A stretch of DNA of 26,175 nucleotides, from NCBI GenBank assembly GCA_001795165.1, contig MGNS01000127.1, positions 42,513-68,687 on the forward strand, given 5' to 3'. The number at the start of each line of letters is the position of its first letter. Position 1 is the first letter of the stretch. The notes under the pieces are model-generated. The model had not been told where the DNA came from, ran no database searches, and was given only the letters and a program-made list of their open reading frames with translations. Made by a program: the position numbers and the translations under genes. This DNA is from Chloroflexi bacterium RBG_16_57_11. GTDB lineage: Bacteria > Chloroflexota > Anaerolineae > Anaerolineales > UBA4823. Below are positions 1 through 7,693 of this stretch, piece by piece.

Positions 1-189
1 CCCGGTATTCTGCCAGTGAACAATCCGGGCAAACTGGTTAATCCGCAATTCAGGTCGATAGATTTCACCGATGACCAGGTTGGAGCGGATAATGAGCTTG
101 GTCGATTGATCGAGCAGTATGATAAGACCAGCGACAAGGAACAGGGAAAGGTAATCTGTAAAATATTTTCTCAATTTAGATCTCTCCAT
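1..189 (-). CDS. lspA: Lipoprotein signal peptidase (signal peptidase II), N-terminal part
   Basis: This is the first 63 codons of a minus-strand gene that runs off the left edge of the window. LspA is an inner-membrane aspartyl protease that removes the signal peptide from diacylglyceryl-prolipoproteins. The visible part has a basic N-terminus, a hydrophobic first membrane helix (about residues 13-26) ending in the family motif LLDQSTK (residues 25-31), then IIRSNLVIG, and finally HWQNTG, which matches the conserved stretch leading into the NTGAAFG region. The two catalytic aspartates lie beyond the window. The ATG at 189 is preceded in frame by a TGA, so this is the first possible ATG. There is no strong Shine-Dalgarno. 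A TAAAAT (minus, 211-216) lies 21 nt upstream and is a possible -10. Confidence 0.85.
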   Translation of the reverse strand, partial: MERSKLRKYFTDYLSLFLVAGLIILLDQSTKLIIRSNLVIGEIYRPELRINQFARIVHWQNTG

Positions 190-210
190 TAAATTTCACA
201 ACGTCCGTAC

Positions 211-216
211 ATTTTA
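211..216 (-). promoter_or_regulatory. Candidate -10 element for lspA
   Basis: Read on the minus strand this is TAAAAT, 21 nt before the lspA ATG, inside the 13-mer GGTAAAATGTACG (206-218). The same 13-mer recurs in front of the CcmC-like gene at 24324-24336. No good -35 is visible. A second AT-rich stretch at 254-265 carries TATAAT on both strands and is an alternative. Confidence 0.3.
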
Positions 217-273
217 CCTCAGGTCATCAGAAAACCCCTTGCCAACCGACAGGATTATAGTATAATCTGCGTT

Positions 274-312
274 GCCTGACGCCAGGGTGCCCCCCTCACT
301 CTGGCGTCAGGC
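274..312. terminator. Perfect 12-bp inverted repeat with 15-nt loop, possible terminator
   Basis: GCCTGACGCCAG at 274-285 is the exact reverse complement of 301-312. The hairpin sits 26 bp downstream of the M20 peptidase stop codon and upstream of lspA, both on the minus strand. It is GC-rich and stable enough to be a transcription terminator, but no T tract follows it on either strand, so it is not a classical rho-independent terminator. A 3'-end-protecting or regulatory hairpin is an alternative. Confidence 0.45.
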
Positions 313-338
313 GCGTTATGCACTTTTCCGAGACAGGA

Positions 339-1454
339 TCAATTGCAGAGCTCTTGGAATATCCCCTCGACCAGGGCAGCCATCTGCGCCAGACCTTGGT
401 ACAACGGTCCTACGTGAATATATTCGTTCGCGGTATGGGCGCCATAGCCGGTGGATAAGCCGATGCAAATAGCAGGCAAGCCGCGGCTGAGCGGGACATT
501 TGCATCGGTAGAGCCGATGGTCAGGTTGGGCTGGATTCCTTGCGCTTGCAAGCAGCGTTTCGCCAGCCGCACCAGCGGGTGAGAGGCGGGGAGCTTACCC
601 GCCGGGCGGCGACCGATCAACGCTAAAGATACCTGCACATCGGATCGGTTAGCCGTGCTGACCAACGTTTCCACCTGGCGCACCAATTGGCTCAGCGCCA
701 CAGCGCTTTCCGAGCGCAGATCCAATTCCAAATGCGCTTCCGGCGCAATGGTGTTGACGCTGGTGCCGCCAGCAATCACACCAACATTTAGCGAAGAGCG
801 TGGCTGGGCAGACACAGGCAATGCTGCCAGGCGACCGATCAGATTACCCAGCTCGTGGATCGCCGAGGGTTTTCCATAATCCACCCAAGAGTGGCCTCCA
901 GTTGTGTTGACCGTGATACGGTAGCGCTGCACACCCAGTCCCCGGTAATAAATTTGTCCCAGAGCCATTCCCTCCAGGACCAGGTAGGCGCACACGCTAT
1001 CGCCGAAATGATCCACAACGGCGCGCATGCCACGCAAGTCACCCAGCCCCTCCTCGCCTACATTCGCCACCAGCCACACGTCACCAGGCAACGCGGCCTG
1101 GCTATCTGTGTGGCGTAAAGCCCATAACAATCCAAAGAGGCCAGCTAACCCAAGCGAATTATCGCCAATACCAGGACCAAAGACTTTATCGGCCTCGCGT
1201 TGTACCTGCAGATCCGTGCCATAGGGAAAGACAGTGTCCAGATGCGCCGAGACCACCACCGGTCGCATTTGGCCTTGCCCCTGTATCCGGGCGAAGACAT
1301 TACCAATATCGTCTACTGAAACATCCTGCAACCCCTCGATCAAGAAGCGCTCATGCAAGAATGCGCCGCGTTGTACCTCCCCAAACGGCGGCGCGGGTAT
1401 TTGCTGTATTGCGACTGCCAGATCTAGCACACGAGCAACCAGCGCAGCGTCCAT
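339..1454 (-). CDS. M20 family zinc metallopeptidase (PepT/DapE/ArgE-like)
   Basis: A 371-aa cytosolic amidohydrolase of the M20/M25/M40 clan, which removes residues from peptides or acylated amino acids with two metal ions. Visible family landmarks are SAHLDTVF (residues 69-76, metal ligand His71 and catalytic-loop Asp73), the bridging Asp98 in GIGDNS, GEEGLGD (133-139, general base Glu134 and ligand Glu135), Glu161 in VLEGMA, the lid-domain GGHSW (186-190), and near the end STDANVP and GAHTANEYIHV, which supplies the last His and Glu. Length fits the family, and there is no signal peptide. The ATG at 1454 has AGGGAGAAG shortly upstream. The PfkB kinase ends 11 bp upstream, so the two are probably cotranscribed. 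The substrate cannot be told; the overall pattern is closest to tripeptidase-like or acetyl-amino-acid deacylase-like members. Confidence 0.88.
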   Translation of the reverse strand: MDAALVARVLDLAVAIQQIPAPPFGEVQRGAFLHERFLIEGLQDVSVDDIGNVFARIQGQGQMRPVVVSAHLDTVFPYGTDLQVQREADKVFGPGIGDNSLGLAGLFGLLWALRHTDSQAALPGDVWLVANVGEEGLGDLRGMRAVVDHFGDSVCAYLVLEGMALGQIYYRGLGVQRYRITVNTTGGHSWVDYGKPSAIHELGNLIGRLAALPVSAQPRSSLNVGVIAGGTSVNTIAPEAHLELDLRSESAVALSQLVRQVETLVSTANRSDVQVSLALIGRRPAGKLPASHPLVRLAKRCLQAQGIQPNLTIGSTDANVPLSRGLPAICIGLSTGYGAHTANEYIHVGPLYQGLAQMAALVEGIFQELCN

Positions 1455-1465
1455 CGTTCTTCTCC

Positions 1466-2485
1466 CTATACTTTACGAACATATTGTCGCAATGCTTCCA
1501 GGCGGGCGGCAGGCAGGCTGGGCAGAACATCCAGGGCATACAAAGGCAACCGCCCTTCAACGCTCAAGGAAGCAGAGATATTGCCGAACAACACCGCCTC
1601 TAATGGATCATAGGCTCGCCGGTAGCCGGCCAGAAACCCGCCGCAGAAGGCGTCTCCAGCGCCAATGGGATTAACCACCCGAACCGGATAGGGCGGCACC
1701 TCCCATCTCTGGCGCGATGCGGCATCATACAGCATCTGGCCGCGCTCGCCGCATTTGAACACAATGATCTCACAACCATGGGCCGCTAAACCCTCCGCCA
1801 TTTCCCACAAATCGTTGCTACGTCCCCGATAGAGGGAGCGCACCTCCTCTTCAGAAGGCAAAAACGCGGTCAGCCCGGTTAGCAAAGCCGGGACCTCTCC
1901 CCAAAAAGTGCTATTCATATACCCCGGTGAGGGGTCCAGCGTCACGGTAGTGAATTCTTTCTGGCGCAATAACGCAGGGAGGAGACTATGGGTAAGGTAA
2001 TCCAGAGGGCACAGGTGGACGGCAGTGGCGTCCATCAACTCGGCGGGGATATCCCCCTGGCGCAAGGAAATCGGCAGCATCCGCGTGCGGCTATCCACCA
2101 GCCCAGTCGTCGGGCGGTAGCCAAGCAAAGATTTAGGAAACGATTTTCCCAGACGGGCGAAGTGGGCAACCGGGTCATCCATGGAACGCGTATTCCGGTC
2201 GATGAAGGCTGCAAAAAAGCGCAGGTCGACAGCTTCTGACAGTATGCGCACGCCGCGCACATCCAGACCATGCTCACCGAAATTATCCAGCCACTCTTGC
2301 GGATAATCCTCCCCCACCCTGGCAAGAATCGCGGGTGGTGGGTCTGGCTCCCAAACTGCCAGGCCAACGGTGGCATACAGGGCATTTCCGCCCGGGATAT
2401 CGATCAGGGGCTCTTGATCAGGGATAATAATGTAATCCCGGCTTAGCCGGCCAACAAACAGAAAGCGAGGGGCTGAGTTGCTCAT
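1466..2485 (-). CDS. PfkB-family carbohydrate/nucleoside kinase
   Basis: A 339-aa protein (from the ATG at 2485) of the ribokinase/PfkB superfamily, cytosolic enzymes that phosphorylate sugars or nucleosides with ATP. The N-terminal signature is DIPGGNALYA (Gly-Gly-Asn contacts the substrate). The C-terminal signature is NPIGAGDAFCGGF, whose GAGD supplies the anion hole and catalytic Asp. VTLDPSPGY and FLPSEEEVRSL resemble the mid-domain motifs. The substrate is not assignable. The frame stays open to a TTG at 2503 and has ATGs at 2494 and 2485. I prefer 2485 because a TATAAT (minus, 2493-2498) ends 7 nt before it, which suits a leaderless start, and because GGAGGGG also lies there. The upstream ABC ATPase stop overlaps this region, so the gene may be read both from the efflux operon and from its own promoter. 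Confidence 0.85.
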   Translation of the reverse strand: MSNSAPRFLFVGRLSRDYIIIPDQEPLIDIPGGNALYATVGLAVWEPDPPPAILARVGEDYPQEWLDNFGEHGLDVRGVRILSEAVDLRFFAAFIDRNTRSMDDPVAHFARLGKSFPKSLLGYRPTTGLVDSRTRMLPISLRQGDIPAELMDATAVHLCPLDYLTHSLLPALLRQKEFTTVTLDPSPGYMNSTFWGEVPALLTGLTAFLPSEEEVRSLYRGRSNDLWEMAEGLAAHGCEIIVFKCGERGQMLYDAASRQRWEVPPYPVRVVNPIGAGDAFCGGFLAGYRRAYDPLEAVLFGNISASLSVEGRLPLYALDVLPSLPAARLEALRQYVRKV

Positions 2486-2492
2486 CCCCTCC

Positions 2493-2498
2493 ATTATA
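2493..2498 (-). promoter_or_regulatory. Candidate -10 element directly before the PfkB start
   Basis: TATAAT on the minus strand with 7 nt between it and the ATG at 2485. Transcription would start at about the A of the start codon. It overlaps the end of the upstream ATPase gene. Confidence 0.4.
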
Positions 2499-2499
2499 C

Positions 2500-3456
2500 T
2501 CAAATCGCCAGTGCCAGAAAGACATCCTCCAGAGTTGGCTCGACCCGCTCCACACGCACCCCTTGGATCCCTGCTTCGCGCAAGCTGGATTGAAAGGTCT
2601 CAACGTCATGGATATCGAATGGCGTAATTGCCCGCAGGTTGTCGCTCACCAGCCCGGCGCGCAGCACACACGGGCAGTGTTGCAAAGCATTCAATACATG
2701 CAAAATCGGCGACTCTTCTGTCGAAGAAACAGTTTCGATGCCAGACTGCTCGAGCATCACATCCCAGGCCAGTCCAGGCAGGGCGTGCGCCTTCAGGTTG
2801 GAAGGCGTATCCATCGCCAGCAGCCGCCCGTTACGCATAATTCCAACCCGTCCGCAGTATTCCGCCTCATCCATGTAATGAGTGGTCACCATAGCAGTCA
2901 CACCGCGCTCTACCAGGCTATAGATTAAATCCCAGAAGGCGCGCCGGGCCCGGGGATCGACACCGCTGGTCGGCTCATCCAGGAACAGCAGCCGGGGCTT
3001 GTGGACGATGGCTGTACCAAGCGCCAGTCTCTGCCGCCAGCCGGTGGATAACTCGCTCACCCGCTGCCCCTCTGCAGCGCGTAGCTCAACCAGGTCAAGC
3101 ACTTCTTCCACGCGGGCACGGTCCCGAATTCCATACACCCCGGCATAAAAGGCCAGGTTTTCCCCTACGGTGAGGTCATGGTACAAGGCAAACCGTTGCG
3201 ACATATAACCCACCCTCGTCCGCAACAGCTCCGACTGACGAACGATGTCATACCCTAACACCTGGGCTTTCCCCTCGTTCGGGCGCAAAAGACCAAGCAG
3301 CATGCGGATGGTGGTCGTTTTGCCCGAGCCGTTGGGACCCAGGTAACCCACCACCTCACCAGCCTGGATGCTGAAGCTGACGTGGTCCACCGCCAGGAAT
3401 TCTCCAAAGTAGCGGGTCAGGCCGTCTGCCTCGATCACGATGTCGGGTTGGTCCAT
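2500..3456 (-). CDS. ABC transporter ATPase, YbhF C-terminal-half-like
   Basis: A 318-aa nucleotide-binding protein powering the ABC-2 efflux pump of this operon. Visible are Walker A GPNGSGKTT (40-48), Q-loop GYMSQRF, a variant signature LSTGWRQ (136-142, where LSGGQ is usual), Walker B LLFLDEP (156-162) with D-loop SGVDP, and an intact H-loop His193 in MVTTHYMDEAEY. The last 100 residues form the accessory domain ending in EPTLEDVFLAL, typical of drug/lipid exporters. It matches the second half of E. coli YbhF as I recall it, including the unusual signature and the TTH-MDEAEYC stretch. Its first 22 bases overlap the end of the other ATPase gene, with GGAAAGG upstream of the ATG, so the two are probably translationally coupled. 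The two ATPases are predicted to form a heterodimer with one normal and one weak ATP site. Confidence 0.88.
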   Translation of the reverse strand: MDQPDIVIEADGLTRYFGEFLAVDHVSFSIQAGEVVGYLGPNGSGKTTTIRMLLGLLRPNEGKAQVLGYDIVRQSELLRTRVGYMSQRFALYHDLTVGENLAFYAGVYGIRDRARVEEVLDLVELRAAEGQRVSELSTGWRQRLALGTAIVHKPRLLFLDEPTSGVDPRARRAFWDLIYSLVERGVTAMVTTHYMDEAEYCGRVGIMRNGRLLAMDTPSNLKAHALPGLAWDVMLEQSGIETVSSTEESPILHVLNALQHCPCVLRAGLVSDNLRAITPFDIHDVETFQSSLREAGIQGVRVERVEPTLEDVFLALAI

Positions 3457-4412
3457 GACTGCCTTTCCAGGAGATCCATGAAAACGTCCTCCAGCTGGGG
3501 CTGCACCAACCGCAGGCGGCTGATTCGACCTGCAGCCTCCGGGATATGCTGCTCTAATTGCTCCATCACAGCCTGCGCCTGGCCTTCCTCCACGCGCAGG
3601 TGCAGGCGATCGCCGAACATCTGGACACCGCTGACCCCCTGCTCTTTTTCCACCAGCCGGCGCAAAAGCGCCAACGGTTCGCCCGCCAGCTCCAGCACCC
3701 TGCCTTCCAGACGCTTCCTGAATTCGCTGGGCGACCCTTCCTGGACGATATGGCCCGACATCATAAATCCTACCCGGGTGCAGCGCGCCGCCTCGTCCAT
3801 GTAGGGCGTGCTGACCAGCACTGCGGTGCCTTTACTCCCATCCTGTCCAACCAGCCGGATGATCAGCTGCCAAAAATCCTGCCGTGTCACTGGATCGACG
3901 CCGGTCGTTGGCTCATCGAGCAGCAAGAGGCGCGGGCGGTGCACCAGCGCGGCCGCCAGGCCTAGCTTTTGTTTCATTCCACCGGAAAGGTAACCCGCCC
4001 GTCGGTCTACGAATTCGTCCAGACCTACGAAAGCCAGGATCTCCATCGAGCGCGGCCGCCAGTCGGCAACCGATAGGCCACGCATCTCCGCAAAAAAACG
4101 GAGGTTCTCCATGACGGTCAGATCGTCATAGAGAGAAAACCGCTGCGGCAAATATCCTATTTGCTCGCGCGCTTTATCCGTATGGCGGAGCAAGTCGTAG
4201 CCGTTCACCATAATCGATGGTGGGATGGCCCCGGGGACCGGACTGGGCCGGTAAGCGCCGCAAAGCAGCCGCAGGGTGGTGGTCTTGCCAGCGCCATCCG
4301 GGCCGACCAGGCCATAGATCTCACCCACTGCCACGCTCAAGCTGACGTCTTCGACGGCAGTGAGGTGGTCGAAGGTTCGGTATAGATGAGCGGCTTCGAT
4401 CAGTGCTGTCAT
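3435..4412 (-). CDS. ABC transporter ATPase, YbhF N-terminal-half-like, H-loop His replaced
   Basis: A 325-aa nucleotide-binding protein, partner of the ATPase ending at 2500. It has Walker A GPDGAGKTT (38-46, with the Asp also found in the first half of YbhF), Q-loop GYLPQRF, a canonical signature LSGGMKQ (142-148), Walker B LLLLDEP (162-168) and D-loop TGVDP. The switch histidine after strand 6 is replaced: the sequence reads LVSTPYMDEAARC with Pro203 where His is usual. It ends with the accessory domain motif PQLEDVFMDLL. Because each ATP site pairs one subunit's Walker motifs with the other's signature, this subunit's own site (Pro203 plus the partner's LSTGW) should be poor, while the opposite site is canonical. 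It lies 19 bp after the HlyD-type gene, with no strong Shine-Dalgarno. Confidence 0.88.
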   Translation of the reverse strand: MTALIEAAHLYRTFDHLTAVEDVSLSVAVGEIYGLVGPDGAGKTTTLRLLCGAYRPSPVPGAIPPSIMVNGYDLLRHTDKAREQIGYLPQRFSLYDDLTVMENLRFFAEMRGLSVADWRPRSMEILAFVGLDEFVDRRAGYLSGGMKQKLGLAAALVHRPRLLLLDEPTTGVDPVTRQDFWQLIIRLVGQDGSKGTAVLVSTPYMDEAARCTRVGFMMSGHIVQEGSPSEFRKRLEGRVLELAGEPLALLRRLVEKEQGVSGVQMFGDRLHLRVEEGQAQAVMEQLEQHIPEAAGRISRLRLVQPQLEDVFMDLLERQSWTNPTS

Positions 4413-4431
4413 GGTTCGGTGTGATTCTGAT

Positions 4432-5784
4432 CTATTTAAAGCTGATGTCCGCCGGCATACCCGGTTTCAGCTTGCCATCCGAGTTATCGATGGATAGCTC
4501 AATGGCGAATACCGTAGACTTGCGCCCTTCGACCGTCTGGACGTTGCGCGGGGTAAACTCTGCTTTGTCGGCGATGTGCGTGACGGTCGCGATGAAGGTT
4601 TCACCCGGGAAGGAGTCAACCCGGGCGCGCGCTTCCTGGCCCAGCTTGATCTGGCCATACAGGTCCTCCGGGATATAAACCGTGATTTTGAGCCGATCCA
4701 GATTTCCGATGCGCAACAGCGAGGCGCCGGCCTGGACCACCTCGCCTGGCTCGACATTGCGTGCAAGCACCACACCCGAGGAGGGCGCGTAGACCAGCAG
4801 CTTCTCGATCTGGACATCGATCCAGTCCAGCTCAGCCTGGGCCTGGTCCACGGCGCTTTGGGCCTGGTCCAGTTTGTCGCCGGCCTGGTCCATGGCGACG
4901 GCGGCCTGCTCGACCGCGGCTTCAGCCTGTTTTGGGGCCGCCAGGATGGCCTGGATGCGCGCTTCCAGCGCGGCGACATCATCCGGATTTGGCCCCTCCT
5001 GCAGTTTTTGCAGGTCACGTTCGGTCTTGGCCAGGTGCGCCTGTGCCTGCTGCAGACCTGTCTCGAGCTCCATCCGGCGCACGGCTGTATCATAATCGCT
5101 CTGGGCCTCATCGAGGGTCTCTTTGAGGTCCTCGCGCGTATCATTGCCGCTGTCCTCGTTCTTATATGGCTCGAATCTGGCTCGCGCCCGCTCGAGAAGC
5201 TGCAATGTCATCGAGATGGCTTCGGAGGCGGTCAGGTCTTCCTGGGTAGAAGGGATGGTGTAGTTATCCCAAAGATACTGCGCATCACGCACCACCCGGT
5301 TTGCCGCAGCCACTGCCCGTTGCGCTTCCGCCCGGGCCACGTCATTGTTTTCATATAGCTCATCGAGCAGGCGTTGTGCTACCACCAATTCAGCCTGAGC
5401 GCTGGCCTGGGCGGCATCCCGGTTGACCTCGGCTGAGTGCAAGGCCGATTCAGCCAGCTTCACTCCTGCCGCGGCTACAACCAGGTTCTTCTTTGCAGCT
5501 TCAAGCGCAGTGAGGGAACGTCCGCGCTGTGCCTGGAGCAGGCTGTCGTCCAGGCGGAGCACCAGATCGCCGGCAGCAACAGTATCTCCCTGTCCCGCCA
5601 GCACCTCCGCCACTCGCCCGGATAACTCCGTTGCGATGGCTACCTCATCCGCCTCGACCGTGCCCGAGGCATCCAGGGCTCCGTTTCCAGCCGCCCGGCC
5701 TCCTCCAACCAGATACCAGATGGTCAGCGCGGCGATGGCGAGCACAAGGACAATCGGGATGATGATACGTTTACGATGCTGCAT
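4432..5784 (-). CDS. HlyD/YbhG-type periplasmic-adaptor (membrane fusion) protein
   Basis: A 450-aa membrane fusion protein linking the inner-membrane ABC pump to the outside of the cell. It has a short basic N-terminus, one membrane anchor (IIIPIVLVLAIAALTIWYLV), then the first half of the biotinyl-lipoyl-like domain (GTVEADEVAIATELSGRV, followed by GDTVAAGDLVLRLDD). A very long Ala/Gln/Glu-rich coiled-coil hairpin (about residues 75-305) follows, including near-repeats such as AMDQAGDKLDQAQSAVDQAQ. It ends with the second lipoyl half (YAPSSGVVLARNVEPGEVV) and a beta-barrel tail. The longer frame opens at a TTG at 5811, but the ATG at 5784 has a good Shine-Dalgarno (CGGAGGTG) 5 nt away, so I use 5784. 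The coiled coil is long for YbhG-like proteins. The permease ends 23 bp upstream. Confidence 0.88.
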   Translation of the reverse strand: MQHRKRIIIPIVLVLAIAALTIWYLVGGGRAAGNGALDASGTVEADEVAIATELSGRVAEVLAGQGDTVAAGDLVLRLDDSLLQAQRGRSLTALEAAKKNLVVAAAGVKLAESALHSAEVNRDAAQASAQAELVVAQRLLDELYENNDVARAEAQRAVAAANRVVRDAQYLWDNYTIPSTQEDLTASEAISMTLQLLERARARFEPYKNEDSGNDTREDLKETLDEAQSDYDTAVRRMELETGLQQAQAHLAKTERDLQKLQEGPNPDDVAALEARIQAILAAPKQAEAAVEQAAVAMDQAGDKLDQAQSAVDQAQAELDWIDVQIEKLLVYAPSSGVVLARNVEPGEVVQAGASLLRIGNLDRLKITVYIPEDLYGQIKLGQEARARVDSFPGETFIATVTHIADKAEFTPRNVQTVEGRKSTVFAIELSIDNSDGKLKPGMPADISFK

Positions 5785-5807
5785 GGTGCACCTCCGATAT
5801 TTATTTG

Positions 5808-6941
5808 TCAATCAAGACGCTTGCGAATACGAAGCGAGGCCAGGGTCATCAAAACTACCCCAAAGATCACCAACGCGATGATTTCAGTTCTGATCGCGGA
5901 GACGTGGATATCTTTTAGCAACAAGGAGCGGATGATGACCAGATAGTAGCGCAGAGGGAAAAAATAAGAAACCCACTGTAAAATTTTTGGCATGGCTTCC
6001 AGTGGAAAAAAGAAGCCAGATAAGAAAAGCGCCGGCAGCAAGGTCATCCACACCACCAGCATGGCCTCCTGCTGCGTATTCGCGATAGTCGAAGCCAGCA
6101 AGCCGATCCCCAGGCTGGTGAGCAAGAACAACCCCGATAATCCAAGAATCAAGAATATGTTTCCACGGATTGGAACGCCAAACCAAAAGTGCCCGATCGC
6201 CAATACCTCGAACATGTTCAGAAACGCCAGGATCACATAAGGTAGGATCTTGCCAACCACCAATTCCCATGGGCGGATTGGGGTGACAATTAATTGTTCG
6301 ATCGTGCCACGCTCTCGCTCTCGCACCACCGCAGTGGCTGTCAATATGGTGGTCAAGAAGAACAAGATCATGGCGATCACGCCCGGGATCATAAAATAGG
6401 CGCTGATCAGATCCGGGTTGTACCAGATACGGGTGTGCACTTCCAATGGTTGCTGTAACTCACCCGCCTGGGCGCTACGCTCTAATCGCTGAGCCAATAT
6501 CTGCGTGGCGTGCTGTTGTCCGATCATCTGCGCGGCCGAGAGCGCTGTCGAGGCCACGGTGGGGTCGCTGCCATCCAGGACAAACATCACCGCGGCAGAG
6601 CCGTTGCTCTTGATCTGGTCGGTGTAACCGGGGGGTATGATCAGCCCAACCCGCGCATCCCCAGCGTCAATCAAATCCCCAAGCTGTTCTTCCGAATCCA
6701 CATCATAGGCAATTTGGAAATAATCCGCCGCGCGGTACGCGTTCAGCAATTCGCGCGCTGCCGGCCCGCGATCTTGATCGTAAACCACGAGCGGCACATT
6801 GCGCACATCATTGGTGGCTGCATATCCCAACAGAAATAACTGCATCACCGGGATGATCAGCACCAGAGCCAGGGTGCGTGGATCGCGCAAGATCTGGATG
6901 AATTCTTTTCGAATCAAGGAGGTCAGGCGTGAGTTGATCAT
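5808..6941 (-). CDS. ABC-2 type permease (YbhS/YbhR-like)
   Basis: A 377-aa inner-membrane permease of the ABC-2 family and the transmembrane part of this efflux pump. The architecture is standard: a cytosolic start (RKEFIQILRDPRTLAL), helix 1 (LVLIIPVMQLFLLGYAA), a large extracytoplasmic domain (about residues 45-180), then five helices from MIPGVIAMILFFLTTIL to the C-terminus. It includes the coupling motif VVRERERGTIEQLIVTPI and the late AMPKILQWVSYFFPLRYYL, both characteristic of this family. E. coli has two permeases (YbhS and YbhR) in the matching cluster. Only one is here, so it probably works as a homodimer, or a second one lies elsewhere. Its ATG overlaps the TetR stop by 4 bases (ATGA), indicating translational coupling. 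Confidence 0.9.
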   Translation of the reverse strand: MINSRLTSLIRKEFIQILRDPRTLALVLIIPVMQLFLLGYAATNDVRNVPLVVYDQDRGPAARELLNAYRAADYFQIAYDVDSEEQLGDLIDAGDARVGLIIPPGYTDQIKSNGSAAVMFVLDGSDPTVASTALSAAQMIGQQHATQILAQRLERSAQAGELQQPLEVHTRIWYNPDLISAYFMIPGVIAMILFFLTTILTATAVVRERERGTIEQLIVTPIRPWELVVGKILPYVILAFLNMFEVLAIGHFWFGVPIRGNIFLILGLSGLFLLTSLGIGLLASTIANTQQEAMLVVWMTLLPALFLSGFFFPLEAMPKILQWVSYFFPLRYYLVIIRSLLLKDIHVSAIRTEIIALVIFGVVLMTLASLRIRKRLD

Positions 6942-7567
6942 GTTGCCTCCGTTTCATCTGGCACTTGTCGCGCCAATACGCCATGAAGCATCACTTCGGT
7001 GAAATAATCCTCCGCACCTCGGCGAAATTCTTCCGGAGCGTTCGCAGCGATAACGATATCGGTCAGATAGTAGGCAAAAAAGAAACCGATGAAAATACGC
7101 ATCAAGATCATCGGTGGAAACGGTCGCAGTTCGGCCGAATTCGCTTGCTCCAGTGCCTGGATGATTGGAATCACCCGAGGCACAATGACATTGAACAGCT
7201 CACGTACATGTACGCTCTTAAATTCCACGATTTCGATGAACATCAGGTTCATGAAATCGGGTCGCGTTTGCATGGTCTGGATCATGCGGTGAAGGGAGCT
7301 ACGCAGGAACTGCTCAATACTTTCCCCTTGCACATCAACAAGCGTTGGCAACACCTCGCGATAAGGATGGTATTCCATAAAGACAGCTTTGAATACCTGC
7401 TCTTTGCTGTCAAAATGATTGTAAAGGCCCCCCAAAGCTATCCCGGCCTGCGTGGCAATCTGGCGCATGGATGTGCCATGAAAACCTTGTTGGATAAACA
7501 GATCGTGCGCCGCCTGAACAATCTCGGCGCGGGTGCGCTCTCCTCGACTCAGAATCTCGTCGGTCAT
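6938..7567 (-). CDS. TetR/AcrR-family repressor of the efflux operon
   Basis: A 209-aa one-component regulator and first gene of the efflux operon. The N-terminal helix-turn-helix is clear (about residues 12-58: TRAEIVQAAHDLF, then TSMRQIATQAGIALGGLYNHF, then SKEQVFKAVF). The C-terminal ligand-binding half is family-specific and does not reveal the inducer. The gene is the counterpart of ybiH/cecR beside ybhGFSR in E. coli by position and partners, though orthology is not proven. A 26-bp palindrome 12 bp upstream of its ATG overlaps the promoter -10, the standard arrangement for autorepression. The ATG at 7567 has GGAGG (7575-7579) upstream. Confidence 0.9.
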   Translation of the reverse strand: MTDEILSRGERTRAEIVQAAHDLFIQQGFHGTSMRQIATQAGIALGGLYNHFDSKEQVFKAVFMEYHPYREVLPTLVDVQGESIEQFLRSSLHRMIQTMQTRPDFMNLMFIEIVEFKSVHVRELFNVIVPRVIPIIQALEQANSAELRPFPPMILMRIFIGFFFAYYLTDIVIAANAPEEFRRGAEDYFTEVMLHGVLARQVPDETEAT

Positions 7568-7579
7568 AGTCCAGCCTCC

Positions 7580-7605
7580 AATATGAACGAACGTTCGTTC
7601 ATATT
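7580..7605. promoter_or_regulatory. 26-bp perfect palindrome, TetR-type operator
   Basis: The core GAACGAACGTTCGTTC (7585-7600) is extended by five matching A/T pairs on each side, giving a perfect 26-bp palindrome centred between 7592 and 7593. It overlaps the -10 box of the operon promoter and lies just upstream of the regulator's Shine-Dalgarno. It is almost certainly the site through which the TetR protein represses its own operon. Confidence 0.85.
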
Positions 7606-7631
7606 CTAGTACTTTTCCCGTTGTTTGTCAA
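7603..7631 (-). promoter_or_regulatory. Housekeeping-sigma promoter of the TetR/ABC efflux operon
   Basis: On the minus strand there is a perfect -35 TTGACA (7626-7631), a 17-bp spacer and -10 TAGAAT (7603-7608). The predicted transcript start is near 7596, within the palindrome. It is the best promoter in the window. Confidence 0.8.
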
Positions 7632-7636
7632 GAATC

Positions 7637-7668
7637 AAAAAGGCCTGATCTCGAAGTGGATCAGGCTT
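7637..7668 (-). terminator. Rho-independent terminator after the hpt/PCD operon
   Basis: On the minus strand GCCTGATC (7659-7666) pairs with GATCAGGC (7643-7650) around an 8-nt loop and is followed by CTTTTT. It ends 25 bp downstream of the dehydratase stop. Its T tract lies only 5 bp before the -35 of the efflux operon promoter, so it insulates the two operons. Confidence 0.75.
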
Positions 7669-7693
7669 ATCAAGCATTGCCGAAGCTTAAGAA

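Noticed and set aside
4576..5358. 260-aa open frame antisense to the HlyD gene
   Set aside because: It is a shadow of the Ala/Gln-rich coiled-coil coding sequence on the other strand, with no recognisable domain.
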